The notes under the pieces: generated by a model
What the model saw: only the letters and a program-made list of their open reading frames with translations
Databases searched by the model: none
Told to the model about the DNA's origin: nothing
Part shown: piece by piece, positions 55,647 to 63,142 of the stretch
Numbering within the stretch: the stretch's first letter is position 1
Layout: the number at the start of each line of letters is the position of its first letter
Made by a program: the position numbers and the translations under genes
Assembly: GCF_014083945.1 (NCBI RefSeq)
Contig: NZ_CP046444.1
Coordinates: 3,038,001-3,102,000, forward strand
Reading direction: 5' to 3'
From: Granulicella sp. 5B5
Lineage (GTDB): Bacteria > Acidobacteriota > Terriglobia > Terriglobales > Acidobacteriaceae
Length of the DNA: 64,000 bases

Positions 55647-57191
55647 CTACCACTCCTTCGCCGCAGTCCCCACGGTCAAGCCATCTTCCGCCGGCCCCTT
55701 CCAGCGCAGCACTGGTTTCCTCGCTGCCGTCGTCTCATCCAGCCGCTGCAGCCGAGTCGTATGCGGAGCCGTCCGCACTACCTCAGGATTCTCCTCCGCC
55801 TCGCGCGCAATCTGCTTCAGTGCATCGATCAGCAGGTCAAGCTCCTCGCGGCTCTCGCTCTCGGTCGGCTCAATCATCATCGCGCCGCTGACGACAAGCG
55901 GGAAGCTGACGGTGTACGCATGGAAGCCATAGTCAATCAGTCGCTTGCCCATGTCGCCGGTCTTCACGCCGTTCTTCGCCTGTAGCTTATCGCTGAACAC
56001 CACCTCATGCAGCGACGGCGACTTATACGGCAGCTCAAACGTATCCAGCAGCTTCGCGCGAATGTAGTTCGCATTCAGCACGGCATCCTCCGTCGTCTGC
56101 CGCAGACCATCCGGCCCATTCGCCAGGATGTATGCCAGCGCACGGATGAACATCCCAAAGTTGCCATACCACGCACGCACACGGCCCACGCTCTGCGGCC
56201 GGTCGTAGTCGAGACCCAAAGAACCATCCGCCTTGGTCACTACTACAGGCTTCGGCAAAAACGGCTCCAGATGCTTCTTGCAAGCCACCGGCCCGCTGCC
56301 CGGTCCACCACCACCATGCGGAGTAGAAAACGTTTTGTGCAGGTTCAGGTGCATCACATCCACGCCAAAGTCGCCCGGCCGCGTCTTGCCGCACAGCGCA
56401 TTCATGTTTGCGCCGTCCATGTATAGCAGCGCGCCCTTCGCATGAAGAATGTCGGCGATCTTATGGATGTCGCTCTCGAACACGCCAATCGTCGAAGGGT
56501 TCGTCAGCATTAGCGCGGCAGTATCTTCATCCACCATGCGCTCCAGCTCCGCCAGGTCCACCATGCCCAATGCGTTGCTCTTCAGGTTGGCGACCTCATA
56601 CCCGCAGATCGCCGCCGTCGCCGGGTTCGTCCCATGCGCCGAGTCCGGCACAATAATCTTCTTCCGCGGGTTCCCATTCGCCGTGTGATACGCCCGCGCC
56701 AGCAGGATGCCCGTAAACTCACCATGCGCACCTGCTGCCGGTTGTAGCGTAATCGTATCCATGCCGGTGATCTCAATCAGCGCATCACTCAACACTTTCA
56801 TGATTCCCAGCGCGCCCTGGCTCAGCGACTCCGGCTGATAGGGATGCGCCTCTGCCAGTCCCTCGAGCCGTGCGACGGTCTCATTGATGCGCGGGTTGTA
56901 CTTCATCGTGCAGCTGCCCAGCGGATACATGCCAAGGTCGATCGCATAGTTCCATGTCGAGAGCCGCGTGAAGTGCCGAATGATCTCAATCTCACTCAGC
57001 TCCGGCATCGCACCAAGATCATCGGTGCGCGCCACATCACCCAGCAGGGAAGCGGCATCCACCGCCGGCACATCCAGCTCTGCCAGCCTGTAACCCTTCT
57101 TACCCGGCGACGACTTCTCAAAGATCAAATCTTCGTTCTGATTCACGTGCGTCGTCACCTTGCGCGGTGTTCCAACAAACTTATCTGACAT
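55647..57191 (-). CDS. gcvPB: Glycine dehydrogenase (decarboxylating) subunit 2
   Basis: A 514-residue P-protein subunit carrying the PLP-binding lysine in 'HLNLHKTFSTPHGGGGPG' (Lys286). With GcvPA it decarboxylates glycine and passes the aminomethyl group to GcvH. The split P-protein form is usual in Acidobacteriota and Firmicutes. It lies 23 bp after the 114-residue gene. Confidence 0.96.
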   Translation of the reverse strand: MSDKFVGTPRKVTTHVNQNEDLIFEKSSPGKKGYRLAELDVPAVDAASLLGDVARTDDLGAMPELSEIEIIRHFTRLSTWNYAIDLGMYPLGSCTMKYNPRINETVARLEGLAEAHPYQPESLSQGALGIMKVLSDALIEITGMDTITLQPAAGAHGEFTGILLARAYHTANGNPRKKIIVPDSAHGTNPATAAICGYEVANLKSNALGMVDLAELERMVDEDTAALMLTNPSTIGVFESDIHKIADILHAKGALLYMDGANMNALCGKTRPGDFGVDVMHLNLHKTFSTPHGGGGPGSGPVACKKHLEPFLPKPVVVTKADGSLGLDYDRPQSVGRVRAWYGNFGMFIRALAYILANGPDGLRQTTEDAVLNANYIRAKLLDTFELPYKSPSLHEVVFSDKLQAKNGVKTGDMGKRLIDYGFHAYTVSFPLVVSGAMMIEPTESESREELDLLIDALKQIAREAEENPEVVRTAPHTTRLQRLDETTAARKPVLRWKGPAEDGLTVGTAAKEW

Positions 57192-57214
57192 GCCTTACCG
57201 CCTTTACTTGAAAC

Positions 57215-57559
57215 TCAAAACTCTTCTTCATCTAACCCACTACCATCCGCCGAATACCCGCCAGCCACCGGCGCATCCATATCCTCTTCGCGCAGACTCA
57301 GCGCAATCACCGTGCCTGTCTCAAACTCAACAGTCAGCGCTCCAAGCTCTTCGCAAGAAGCCTTCGCCACGACCTCGCCAATCAAAGAACAAATAGCATT
57401 CCGATACTCCGGCTCACCAAACGCAACCGAAAACTCCTCAAACAGCAGATGCGGCCACGCATACAGCGTCAGCATCGGCTCCGCGAAGCGCAGGCGCAGA
57501 TGGTCGCCAACAAACTCCACCGCACTCAGCTCCTGCCCTTCAATCGCGCTAACGTCCAT
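57215..57559 (-). CDS. Acidic protein of unknown function within the gcv operon (114 aa)
   Basis: A small soluble protein, very acidic at the C-terminus ('GSGLDEEEF'). The core ('VEFVGDHLRLRFAEPMLTLY', 'CSLIGEVVAKA') loosely recalls DUF6188-type proteins; this is a weak impression. It lies between gcvPA (57 bp) and gcvPB (23 bp) on the same strand, so co-transcription is likely. A role in glycine cleavage is unsupported beyond position. Confidence 0.65.
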   Translation of the reverse strand: MDVSAIEGQELSAVEFVGDHLRLRFAEPMLTLYAWPHLLFEEFSVAFGEPEYRNAICSLIGEVVAKASCEELGALTVEFETGTVIALSLREEDMDAPVAGGYSADGSGLDEEEF

Positions 57560-57561
57560 CG

Positions 57562-57612
57562 TTCTCCTCTGCGAACCCTCTGCAACCTCTGCCCCTCCGC
57601 GTTTTCTTTCTA
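57562..57612. repeat. CTCTGCG-type short repeat between gcvPA and the 114-residue gene
   Basis: 'ctctgcgaaccctctgcaac' and 'ctctgcccctccgcg' in succession, similar to the 61760-61805 stretch ('ctctgcgccctctgcgcgct'). Its left end lies immediately upstream of the 114-residue gene. Confidence 0.5.
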
Positions 57613-57616
57613 AACG

Positions 57617-58981
57617 CTAGAGCCCAGCCGCCGCGGCATCCATCTGCACCTTCGTCGTCAGCTCGGTCGCGCACCACAACGCCGCGCCCTCACCCAGCTC
57701 GGGATACCACTGCTTCAACCCAACGCCGCCAATAATCTGCTTCTCCAGCAGCTTCGCATTCACGCTGTCAGCAGAGGTGGGAAGCGCCACGGCAAACTCA
57801 TTGAACATCGGCCCGCTAAACAGCGGCTTCGCACCAGCCTTAGCCAGCACATCCTTCAAATACTCCGCCTTCGCCATGTTCTGCTCAGCGAGCTCACGCA
57901 GCCCCTGCTTGCCATACACCGTCAGGTAGATCGTCACCATCATCGCAACGAGCGCCTGGTTCGTGCAGATGTTGCTGGTCGCCTTCTCACGCCGGATATG
58001 CTGCTCGCGCGTCGAAAGCGTCAGCACAAACCCACGCTTGCCGTCTTTGTCCTTCGTCTCGCCGACTAGGCGCCCCGGCATCTGCCGCAGAAACTTCTCC
58101 TTGCACGCAATCACGCCGCAGTACGGCCCGCCAAACCCAACGGCAACGCCATAGCTCTGCGCCTCCAGCGAAACAATGTCCGCTTCAACAGGAGCCTTCA
58201 CCGCCCCCAGCGAAACTGCTTCAGCAATCGAAACGATAAGCAGCGCGCCCTTCTTATGCGCGATCTCAGCGATGGCAGCAACGTCCTCAACCACACCAAA
58301 AAAGTTCGGCGACTGCACAACCACCGCGGCCGTGCCATCCGTAATCGCCGCATCCAGCGCGGCCAAATCCACACGTCCAGTCACCTTGTCGAACCCAAAC
58401 TCCGTAATAGGAATCCCCTGGTGCTGCGTCGCCGTGTGCATCACCTCGCGATACTCCGGATGCACGCTCCGCGCAACGACAGCGCCCTGCCGTCCCGTCA
58501 CGCGACACGCCATCAGCACAGCCTCCGCCGCGCCGGTGCTGCCGTCATACATCGAAGCGTTGGCAATCTCCATGCCCGTCAGCTCGCAGATCATCGTCTG
58601 GAACTCGAACATAGCCATCAGCGTGCCCTGCGAGATCTCGGGCTGATATGGCGTATAGCTCGTCAAAAACTCGCCACGCTGCACCAGCGAATCGATAATC
58701 ACCGGACGATAGTGCCGATACGCACCAGCGCCCAGAAAGCTCGCATACGCCTTCGTCGCTGGCATCGTCGCCAACTCAGCGACATTGCCGCTGGCCACAT
58801 TGCCCGCAAATGCGCGAAACCGGTCCAGTACCTCGCTCTCGCTGTGTTGCCGTGGAATCTTCAGGTCCGCCGTCAGCCGGTACTCCGCCGGAATCGTCTC
58901 AAACAAATCTTCAATCGACCCCACACCGATTTCAGCGAGCATCGCCTCGCGGTCGGCAGGGGACTTCGGTAAATAGCGCAT
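57617..58981 (-). CDS. gcvPA: Glycine dehydrogenase (decarboxylating) subunit 1
   Basis: A 454-residue N-terminal half of the P-protein, from the ATG at 58981 preceded by GAAAGG (a GTG/ATG further up at 59002 is less likely). The start '[19 protein letters not shown]' and '[13 protein letters not shown]' are diagnostic. It forms the heterotetramer with GcvPB and lies 69 bp after gcvH. Confidence 0.96.
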   Translation of the reverse strand: MRYLPKSPADREAMLAEIGVGSIEDLFETIPAEYRLTADLKIPRQHSESEVLDRFRAFAGNVASGNVAELATMPATKAYASFLGAGAYRHYRPVIIDSLVQRGEFLTSYTPYQPEISQGTLMAMFEFQTMICELTGMEIANASMYDGSTGAAEAVLMACRVTGRQGAVVARSVHPEYREVMHTATQHQGIPITEFGFDKVTGRVDLAALDAAITDGTAAVVVQSPNFFGVVEDVAAIAEIAHKKGALLIVSIAEAVSLGAVKAPVEADIVSLEAQSYGVAVGFGGPYCGVIACKEKFLRQMPGRLVGETKDKDGKRGFVLTLSTREQHIRREKATSNICTNQALVAMMVTIYLTVYGKQGLRELAEQNMAKAEYLKDVLAKAGAKPLFSGPMFNEFAVALPTSADSVNAKLLEKQIIGGVGLKQWYPELGEGAALWCATELTTKVQMDAAAAGL

Positions 58982-59050
58982 AGAACCTTTCTTTTCACCC
59001 ACACACCGGGTGCCCTATGTCTCGCTTTTGAGACATAGGTTCGCAGAACC

Positions 59051-59440
59051 TTAGTGCCCGGTCTCTTCCTTCACGAACGCCTCATACTCGGCAGCGGTCA
59101 TCATCCCGCCCACCTCGTCGGCGCTCTTCACCGCCACCTTGATGATCCAGGTATCGTTGGCAGCCGTGTTGATCGTGTCTGGAGCATCGTTCAATGCCTC
59201 GTTGATCGCGCTCACCTGCCCGGTCACCGGCGAGTACAGATCGCTCACCGCCTTCACCGACTCCACCGAGCCAAACGTCGACCCGACCTCGATATCCTGC
59301 CCCACCTTTGGCAGCTCCACAAACACAATGTCGCCGAGCGAGCTCTGCGCATAGTCCGTAATGCCGACGACAGCCGTGTCGCCCTGCAGGTCAACCCACT
59401 CGTGAGACTTCGCGTAACGGTACTTTTCGGGATAGCTCAT
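59051..59440 (-). CDS. gcvH: Glycine cleavage system H protein
   Basis: A 129-residue lipoyl carrier from the ATG at 59440. The lipoylated Lys63 is in 'GSVESVKAVSDLYSP', and 'SHEWVDLQGDTAVVGITDYA' is the family N-terminus. gcvT, normally adjacent, is 3.7 kb upstream, beyond a plus-strand cluster. Confidence 0.96.
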   Translation of the reverse strand: MSYPEKYRYAKSHEWVDLQGDTAVVGITDYAQSSLGDIVFVELPKVGQDIEVGSTFGSVESVKAVSDLYSPVTGQVSAINEALNDAPDTINTAANDTWIIKVAVKSADEVGGMMTAAEYEAFVKEETGH

Positions 59441-59536
59441 ACCCACAATTGTAGAGCGTCCCCGCCACCTAGTTTTGCTCAACCCAAACCCCGCCGAAAA
59501 CTTAATTTCAGACGAACGCGCCTCTAGCCTCACCCG

Positions 59537-59710
59537 CCACAGATGTGTCATCTCGACCGGAGCAGGGCAGCATCATAGCCCTGCGTAGCGGAGAGACCTG
59601 CATCTGCCTCAGCAAGCGCCGAAGGTGCGAGCATACCCTCGGAGGGAGCAGGGGTCTTCAGGCCCCTGAAATGCATGGAGGGGAAATGGGTTTTAGCCCC
59701 GGAAGGACTC
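59537..59710 (+). repeat. Dispersed repeat B followed by GGGCTTYAGCCC-type hairpins
   Basis: Repeat B (59537-59640) reads as at 15123-15216 in reverse. Then 'ggagggagcaggggtcttca' and 'ggcccctgaaa', and a hairpin of the 'gggttttagcccc' type. 59611-59671 recurs at 61816-61878 in direct orientation (about 61 against 63 bases). This fills the gap between gcvH and the dioxygenase, which has no gene. Confidence 0.85.
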
Positions 59711-59736
59711 GTCATACGCCGCCCTGAATCTTTTAC

Positions 59737-59756
59737 TTCGATATCGAATCATATGA
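59737..59756 (+). promoter_or_regulatory. Candidate MarR/MhqR-type operator
   Basis: A perfect 12-bp palindrome TTCGATATCGAA (59737-59748) is followed directly by TCATATGA. The core CGA-n-TCG resembles the MhqR box of Bacillus. It lies 37-56 bp upstream of the dioxygenase ATG, where a promoter is expected, and a MarR gene is 2.2 kb downstream. No binding data. Confidence 0.45.
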
Positions 59757-59792
59757 CATGAAAGTATTCGGCACCCCGAAAGGAGCCACACC

Positions 59793-60761
59793 ATGACCAC
59801 CACCACCCCGCAGCCGATCGTCGGCCTCCACCACGTCACCGCCATCGCGTCCGACCCCCAGCGCAACCTCGACTTCTACACCGAAGTCCTCGGCCTCCGC
59901 TTTGTCAAGCGCACCGTCAACTTCGACGACCCCGGCACCTACCACTTCTACTTCGGCGACGACGCCGGCACCCCCGGCACCATCCTCACCTTCTTCCCCT
60001 GGCCCCACGCCCGCCGCGGCCACGCCGGCGCAGGCGAGGTCTCGGACACCGCCTTCAGCGTCCCCGTCGGCTCACTCGACTACTGGGAACAGCGCCTCGC
60101 CGCGTTCAGTATCCCGGTCGAGCGCTCTACCCGCTTCAACGAAGAGCTGTTGACCTTCCCCGACCCCGACGGCATGAAGCTCGAAATCGTCGCCCACGCC
60201 GACGCCCCGGCCATAACAGCCCCGCGCTACGCCGACGTCCCCACCGAGCACGCCCTGCGCGGCTTCTTCGGAGTGACGATGCTCGAAACCGATCTCCCTG
60301 CGACCGAAAAGTCGCTCGAACTCCTCGGCTTCAAGAAGGTAGCCGAAGAAAATAACCGCATCCGCTTCGCCTCACCGGCGGGCAGCTCGCTCGGCAACCA
60401 CATCGACGTCGTGGTCGACCCCAAAGCTACCTACGGAAATCCCGGCGCCGGCTCAGTCCACCACATCGCCTTCCGCGCACAGGACGACCCCGCCCAGCTC
60501 GCCTGGCGCGAGGTCATCGCGAAGCACCTCTCGGTCACGCCCGTGCTTGACCGCACGTACTTCCACAGCATCTACTTCCGCGAACCCGGCGGCGTCCTCT
60601 TCGAGCTCGCCACCGACAACCCCGGCTTCGGCATCGACGAGACGCCCGAAACCCTCGGCGAGGCTCTGCGCATCCCCTCCTGGCTGGAGCCGCAGCGCGC
60701 CCTCATCGAAGCCCGCCTCGCCCCCATCGAGCTCCACCAAAGCTCGCAGATGCAGAAGTGA
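59793..60761 (+). CDS. VOC-family ring-cleavage dioxygenase (MhqO-like)
   Basis: A 322-residue protein with AAAGGAG upstream. It contains two vicinal-oxygen-chelate units: the first starts 'GLHHVTAIASD' (His13/14) with 'DGMKLEIVAH', the second has 'SVHHIAFRAQDD' and 'EPGGVLFELATD'. This is the layout of MhqO/MhqE-type extradiol dioxygenases for hydroquinones and catechols. It clusters with an MhqD-like hydrolase and a MarR regulator. The substrate is inferred from context. Confidence 0.85.
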   Translation: MTTTTPQPIVGLHHVTAIASDPQRNLDFYTEVLGLRFVKRTVNFDDPGTYHFYFGDDAGTPGTILTFFPWPHARRGHAGAGEVSDTAFSVPVGSLDYWEQRLAAFSIPVERSTRFNEELLTFPDPDGMKLEIVAHADAPAITAPRYADVPTEHALRGFFGVTMLETDLPATEKSLELLGFKKVAEENNRIRFASPAGSSLGNHIDVVVDPKATYGNPGAGSVHHIAFRAQDDPAQLAWREVIAKHLSVTPVLDRTYFHSIYFREPGGVLFELATDNPGFGIDETPETLGEALRIPSWLEPQRALIEARLAPIELHQSSQMQK

Positions 60762-60788
60762 ATGCAGGAGTAGCCACAGCTCGGTAGC

Positions 60789-60980
60789 CCGGCCCTTCAG
60801 GGCCGGGTCTCACAGGGGCAGTTAGAAATCGGGCTTTAGCCCTGAGGGTTGCCTTCACGCTTTGGAGGGAACGGTCTTCGGCCCTAAGGTTTGTCTTCGT
60901 GCTTTGAAGGGGACGGGCTTCAGCCCGTCCGTAAAAGCACCCATGAAAGAAAGGGGCTTTAGCCTCGGAGGGCACTGCCT
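60789..60980 (+). repeat. Array of GGGCTTYAGCCC-type hairpins
   Basis: At least four short palindromes in succession: 'cccggcccttcagggccggg', 'gggctttagccc', 'gacgggcttcagcccgtc' and 'ggggctttagcctc'. It fills the 244-bp gap between the dioxygenase and the hydrolase. The same unit is at 59650-59705 and 61855-61915. Confidence 0.85.
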
Positions 60981-61005
60981 CAAGCCCTCAAGAAAGGATT
61001 CAACC

Positions 61006-61656
61006 ATGACCACGACCCTCGACCCTCACGCCAACACTCCCGTCCACCACGCCGGCGCCCCACTCGCCTCAGCCGCCGGAGCCATAGTGCTCCTCCACGG
61101 CCGCGGAGCCTCCGCCGATGACATCCTCGCCCTTGGCGACGCCATCCACCAGCCGCGCCTCGCGCTCGTCGCCCCACAGGCTGCCGGACACACCTGGTAC
61201 CCCAACTCGTTCCTCGCCCCACGCGAAGCCAACGAGCCCTACCTCTCTTCAGCACTGAAGAAAATCGCCTCCGTCGTCACCGAGATCGAGTCCGCGGGCA
61301 TCACCCGCGACCGCATCGTCATCGCGGGCTTCTCGCAAGGTGCTTGCCTTTCCACGGAGTTCGTCGCCTCCAACCCTGCCCGTTACGCCGGCCTCATCGC
61401 CTTCACCGGAGGCCTCATCGGCCCACTTGGCACGGACCTCCATCACGAAGGCCAGCTCGCCGGAACGCCCGTGCTTCTGCTCGGCGGAGACCCCGACCCG
61501 CACGTCCCCTGGCAGCGCATCGAGGACTCCGCCCGCGAGCTCAACAACATGGGCGCAGTCGTGCAGGCCATCCGCTACCCCGGCCGCCCACACACCGTCT
61601 CCGCACCGGAGATCGACCAGGCCCGCCAGCTCCTCCAGCAGGCCTTCGCCGCATAA
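61006..61656 (+). CDS. Alpha/beta hydrolase (phospholipase/carboxylesterase, MhqD-like)
   Basis: A 216-residue hydrolase from the ATG at 61006, with AAAGGA upstream. It shows 'LLHGRGASADD', the nucleophile elbow 'GFSQGA', the Asp in 'GGDPDPHVPW' and the His in 'GRPHTVSA'. The family includes MhqD, linked to quinone and diamide resistance in Bacillus. It lies between an MhqO-like dioxygenase and a MarR regulator. Confidence 0.87.
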   Translation: MTTTLDPHANTPVHHAGAPLASAAGAIVLLHGRGASADDILALGDAIHQPRLALVAPQAAGHTWYPNSFLAPREANEPYLSSALKKIASVVTEIESAGITRDRIVIAGFSQGACLSTEFVASNPARYAGLIAFTGGLIGPLGTDLHHEGQLAGTPVLLLGGDPDPHVPWQRIEDSARELNNMGAVVQAIRYPGRPHTVSAPEIDQARQLLQQAFAA

Positions 61657-61689
61657 CGCCGGAGCAGCAAGGTGTCACAAGGGAAGCAG

Positions 61690-61925
61690 GAAACAAAACT
61701 GGCTTACTGGCAACTGATTTACTGGCAACTGAAAGCCGCAAACGTCGTTGCCTGTTTTCCTCTGCGCCCTCTGCGCGCTTCTACACTGCGCCCTCTGCGT
61801 GAACGCTTCTGCCGTAGCAAGCGCCGAGAAGGCGCGAGCGTACCACCGGAGGGAGCAGGGGCCTTCAGGCCCCTGAAACCGTGCTCCCAACAAAGGGGCT
61901 TCAGCCCCGGGCCTTCCTCGGAGGA
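61690..61925 (+). repeat. Composite repeat: core of A, CTCTGCG stretch, tail of B, hairpins
   Basis: 61690-61743 shares 'ctggcaactgaaagccgcaa' with repeat A copy 1 (2144-2163). Then come CTCTGCG units (61760-61805), the tail of repeat B with the 63-bp direct repeat of 59611-59671 (61816-61878), and a GGGCTTCAGCCC hairpin. It fills the gap before the MarR gene, which has no gene. Confidence 0.8.
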
Positions 61926-61930
61926 TTACG

Positions 61931-62407
61931 ATGACACTCATGCCCGACAAACCCGGCGACAAATCCGACACCACCTCCGCCGCCCTCTGGGTCGTGCTCG
62001 CCCGCGCCTACCGCTCCATGCAGACCTTTGTCGAGCACTCCATAGCCGCCCTCGGCATCGGCCTCTCCGACTTCATGATCCTCGAAGCCCTGCTCCACAA
62101 GGGCCCCATGACCATGTCCGCGCTCTGCAATGCCGTGCTCATCACCAACGCCTCCATGACCTCGGCCATCGACCGCCTCGAAGAAAAGCACTACGTCGAG
62201 CGCACCGCGTCCAAAGAAGACCGCCGCATCCGCCTCGCCCAACTCACCCCCGAAGGCGCAACCCTCATCAAGCGCCTCTTCCCCCGCCACCTCAAAGACC
62301 TCGACGAAGTCATGAAAGACATCCCCGCCGCCGAGCGTGCCGAACTCCGCCGCGGCCTCAAAACCATCGGCCTCGCCGCGCAAGCCGCTTCCCGTAACCC
62401 CAAATAG
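61931..62407 (+). CDS. MarR-family transcriptional regulator (MhqR-like)
   Basis: A 158-residue winged-helix regulator. The DNA-binding region is 'MTMSALCNAVLITNASMTSA' (about 60-79) and the wing is 'ERTASKEDRRIRLAQLTPEG'. It is probably a repressor of the dioxygenase and hydrolase genes, released by quinone-like electrophiles. The candidate operator at 59737 supports this weakly. GGAGG lies just upstream of the ATG. Confidence 0.9.
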   Translation: MTLMPDKPGDKSDTTSAALWVVLARAYRSMQTFVEHSIAALGIGLSDFMILEALLHKGPMTMSALCNAVLITNASMTSAIDRLEEKHYVERTASKEDRRIRLAQLTPEGATLIKRLFPRHLKDLDEVMKDIPAAERAELRRGLKTIGLAAQAASRNPK

Positions 62408-62431
62408 CCTCACCGCCACAAGGAGCCATCG

Positions 62432-63142
62432 ATGTCCTTTAAGCAAACGTCATCACAAATCTTCTTAGCCCTCCTGCTCTGCACCGTGTTTTTCCCATCT
62501 GCTTCCGCGCAAAATTCGCAGCCCACACCCGAAGGCACGCGCCTTTCTGTCCCCAGCAACACGCTGCCCGTCGATGTCCTCGTCGAAAGCCCGGCCTTCG
62601 CGCACGGCGACCTCCAGGTCATCTGTCTCTTCCAATCGAAGCCGGAAAACCAGCTCTTAGCCTCGCTCGACGTGATGAATCAGCACCTCGGCGGTCTGCT
62701 CGCGACCATGCGCACCACGCAACTCTTCCGCGGCGATCTCGGCGAAACACTTCTTATCCAGCCCAAACCTGGCGCCATCAAGGCCCGTCGCCTTCTCATC
62801 GTCGGCCTCGGCGACCGTGCCAGCTTCACCCCGCAGCGCGAAGAGATCATCGGAGAGATTGTTTATGCAGAAAGCGAGCGCCTCGGCGCAGCCACGCCGA
62901 CCTTTGCTCCCACAGTGCTTGATGGTGGTGCCACGGGCTTCAGCACTGGCGACGTAGGCAAAGAATTTCTGCGCGGTTTCCTGCGCGGCCGGGCCATCGC
63001 GGCGCAGCTTCACACATCCGGCGCAGGTCCCGTGCCCACTGTCACGAAACTGACATTTTTAGCGGGCACCACTCACGCCGTCGACACGCGCAGCGGGCTC
63101 GCAGCAATACTCAATGGTTCATCTATGACAAAGGTGCCGTAA
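62432..63142 (+). CDS. Exported protein with a leucine aminopeptidase (M17) N-terminal domain only
   Basis: A 236-residue protein with a signal peptide ending 'PSASAQ'. The rest resembles the M17 N-terminal domain ('RRLLIVGLGDRASFTPQREE', 'EFLRGFLRGRAIAAQLHTS'). The metal-dependent catalytic domain is absent, so it cannot be a peptidase by itself. It follows the MarR gene by 24 bp, and its last 20 bases overlap the convergent gcvT. Confidence 0.8.
   Translation: MSFKQTSSQIFLALLLCTVFFPSASAQNSQPTPEGTRLSVPSNTLPVDVLVESPAFAHGDLQVICLFQSKPENQLLASLDVMNQHLGGLLATMRTTQLFRGDLGETLLIQPKPGAIKARRLLIVGLGDRASFTPQREEIIGEIVYAESERLGAATPTFAPTVLDGGATGFSTGDVGKEFLRGFLRGRAIAAQLHTSGAGPVPTVTKLTFLAGTTHAVDTRSGLAAILNGSSMTKVP

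Noticed and set aside
59441-59536. Possible glycine riboswitch upstream of gcvH
   Set aside because: No conserved aptamer core could be recognised, and the operon promoter may lie before gcvT outside the window.
60789-60980. CRISPR-like appearance of regularly repeated palindromes
   Set aside because: Units vary in sequence and spacing, there are no unique spacers, and no cas genes are near.
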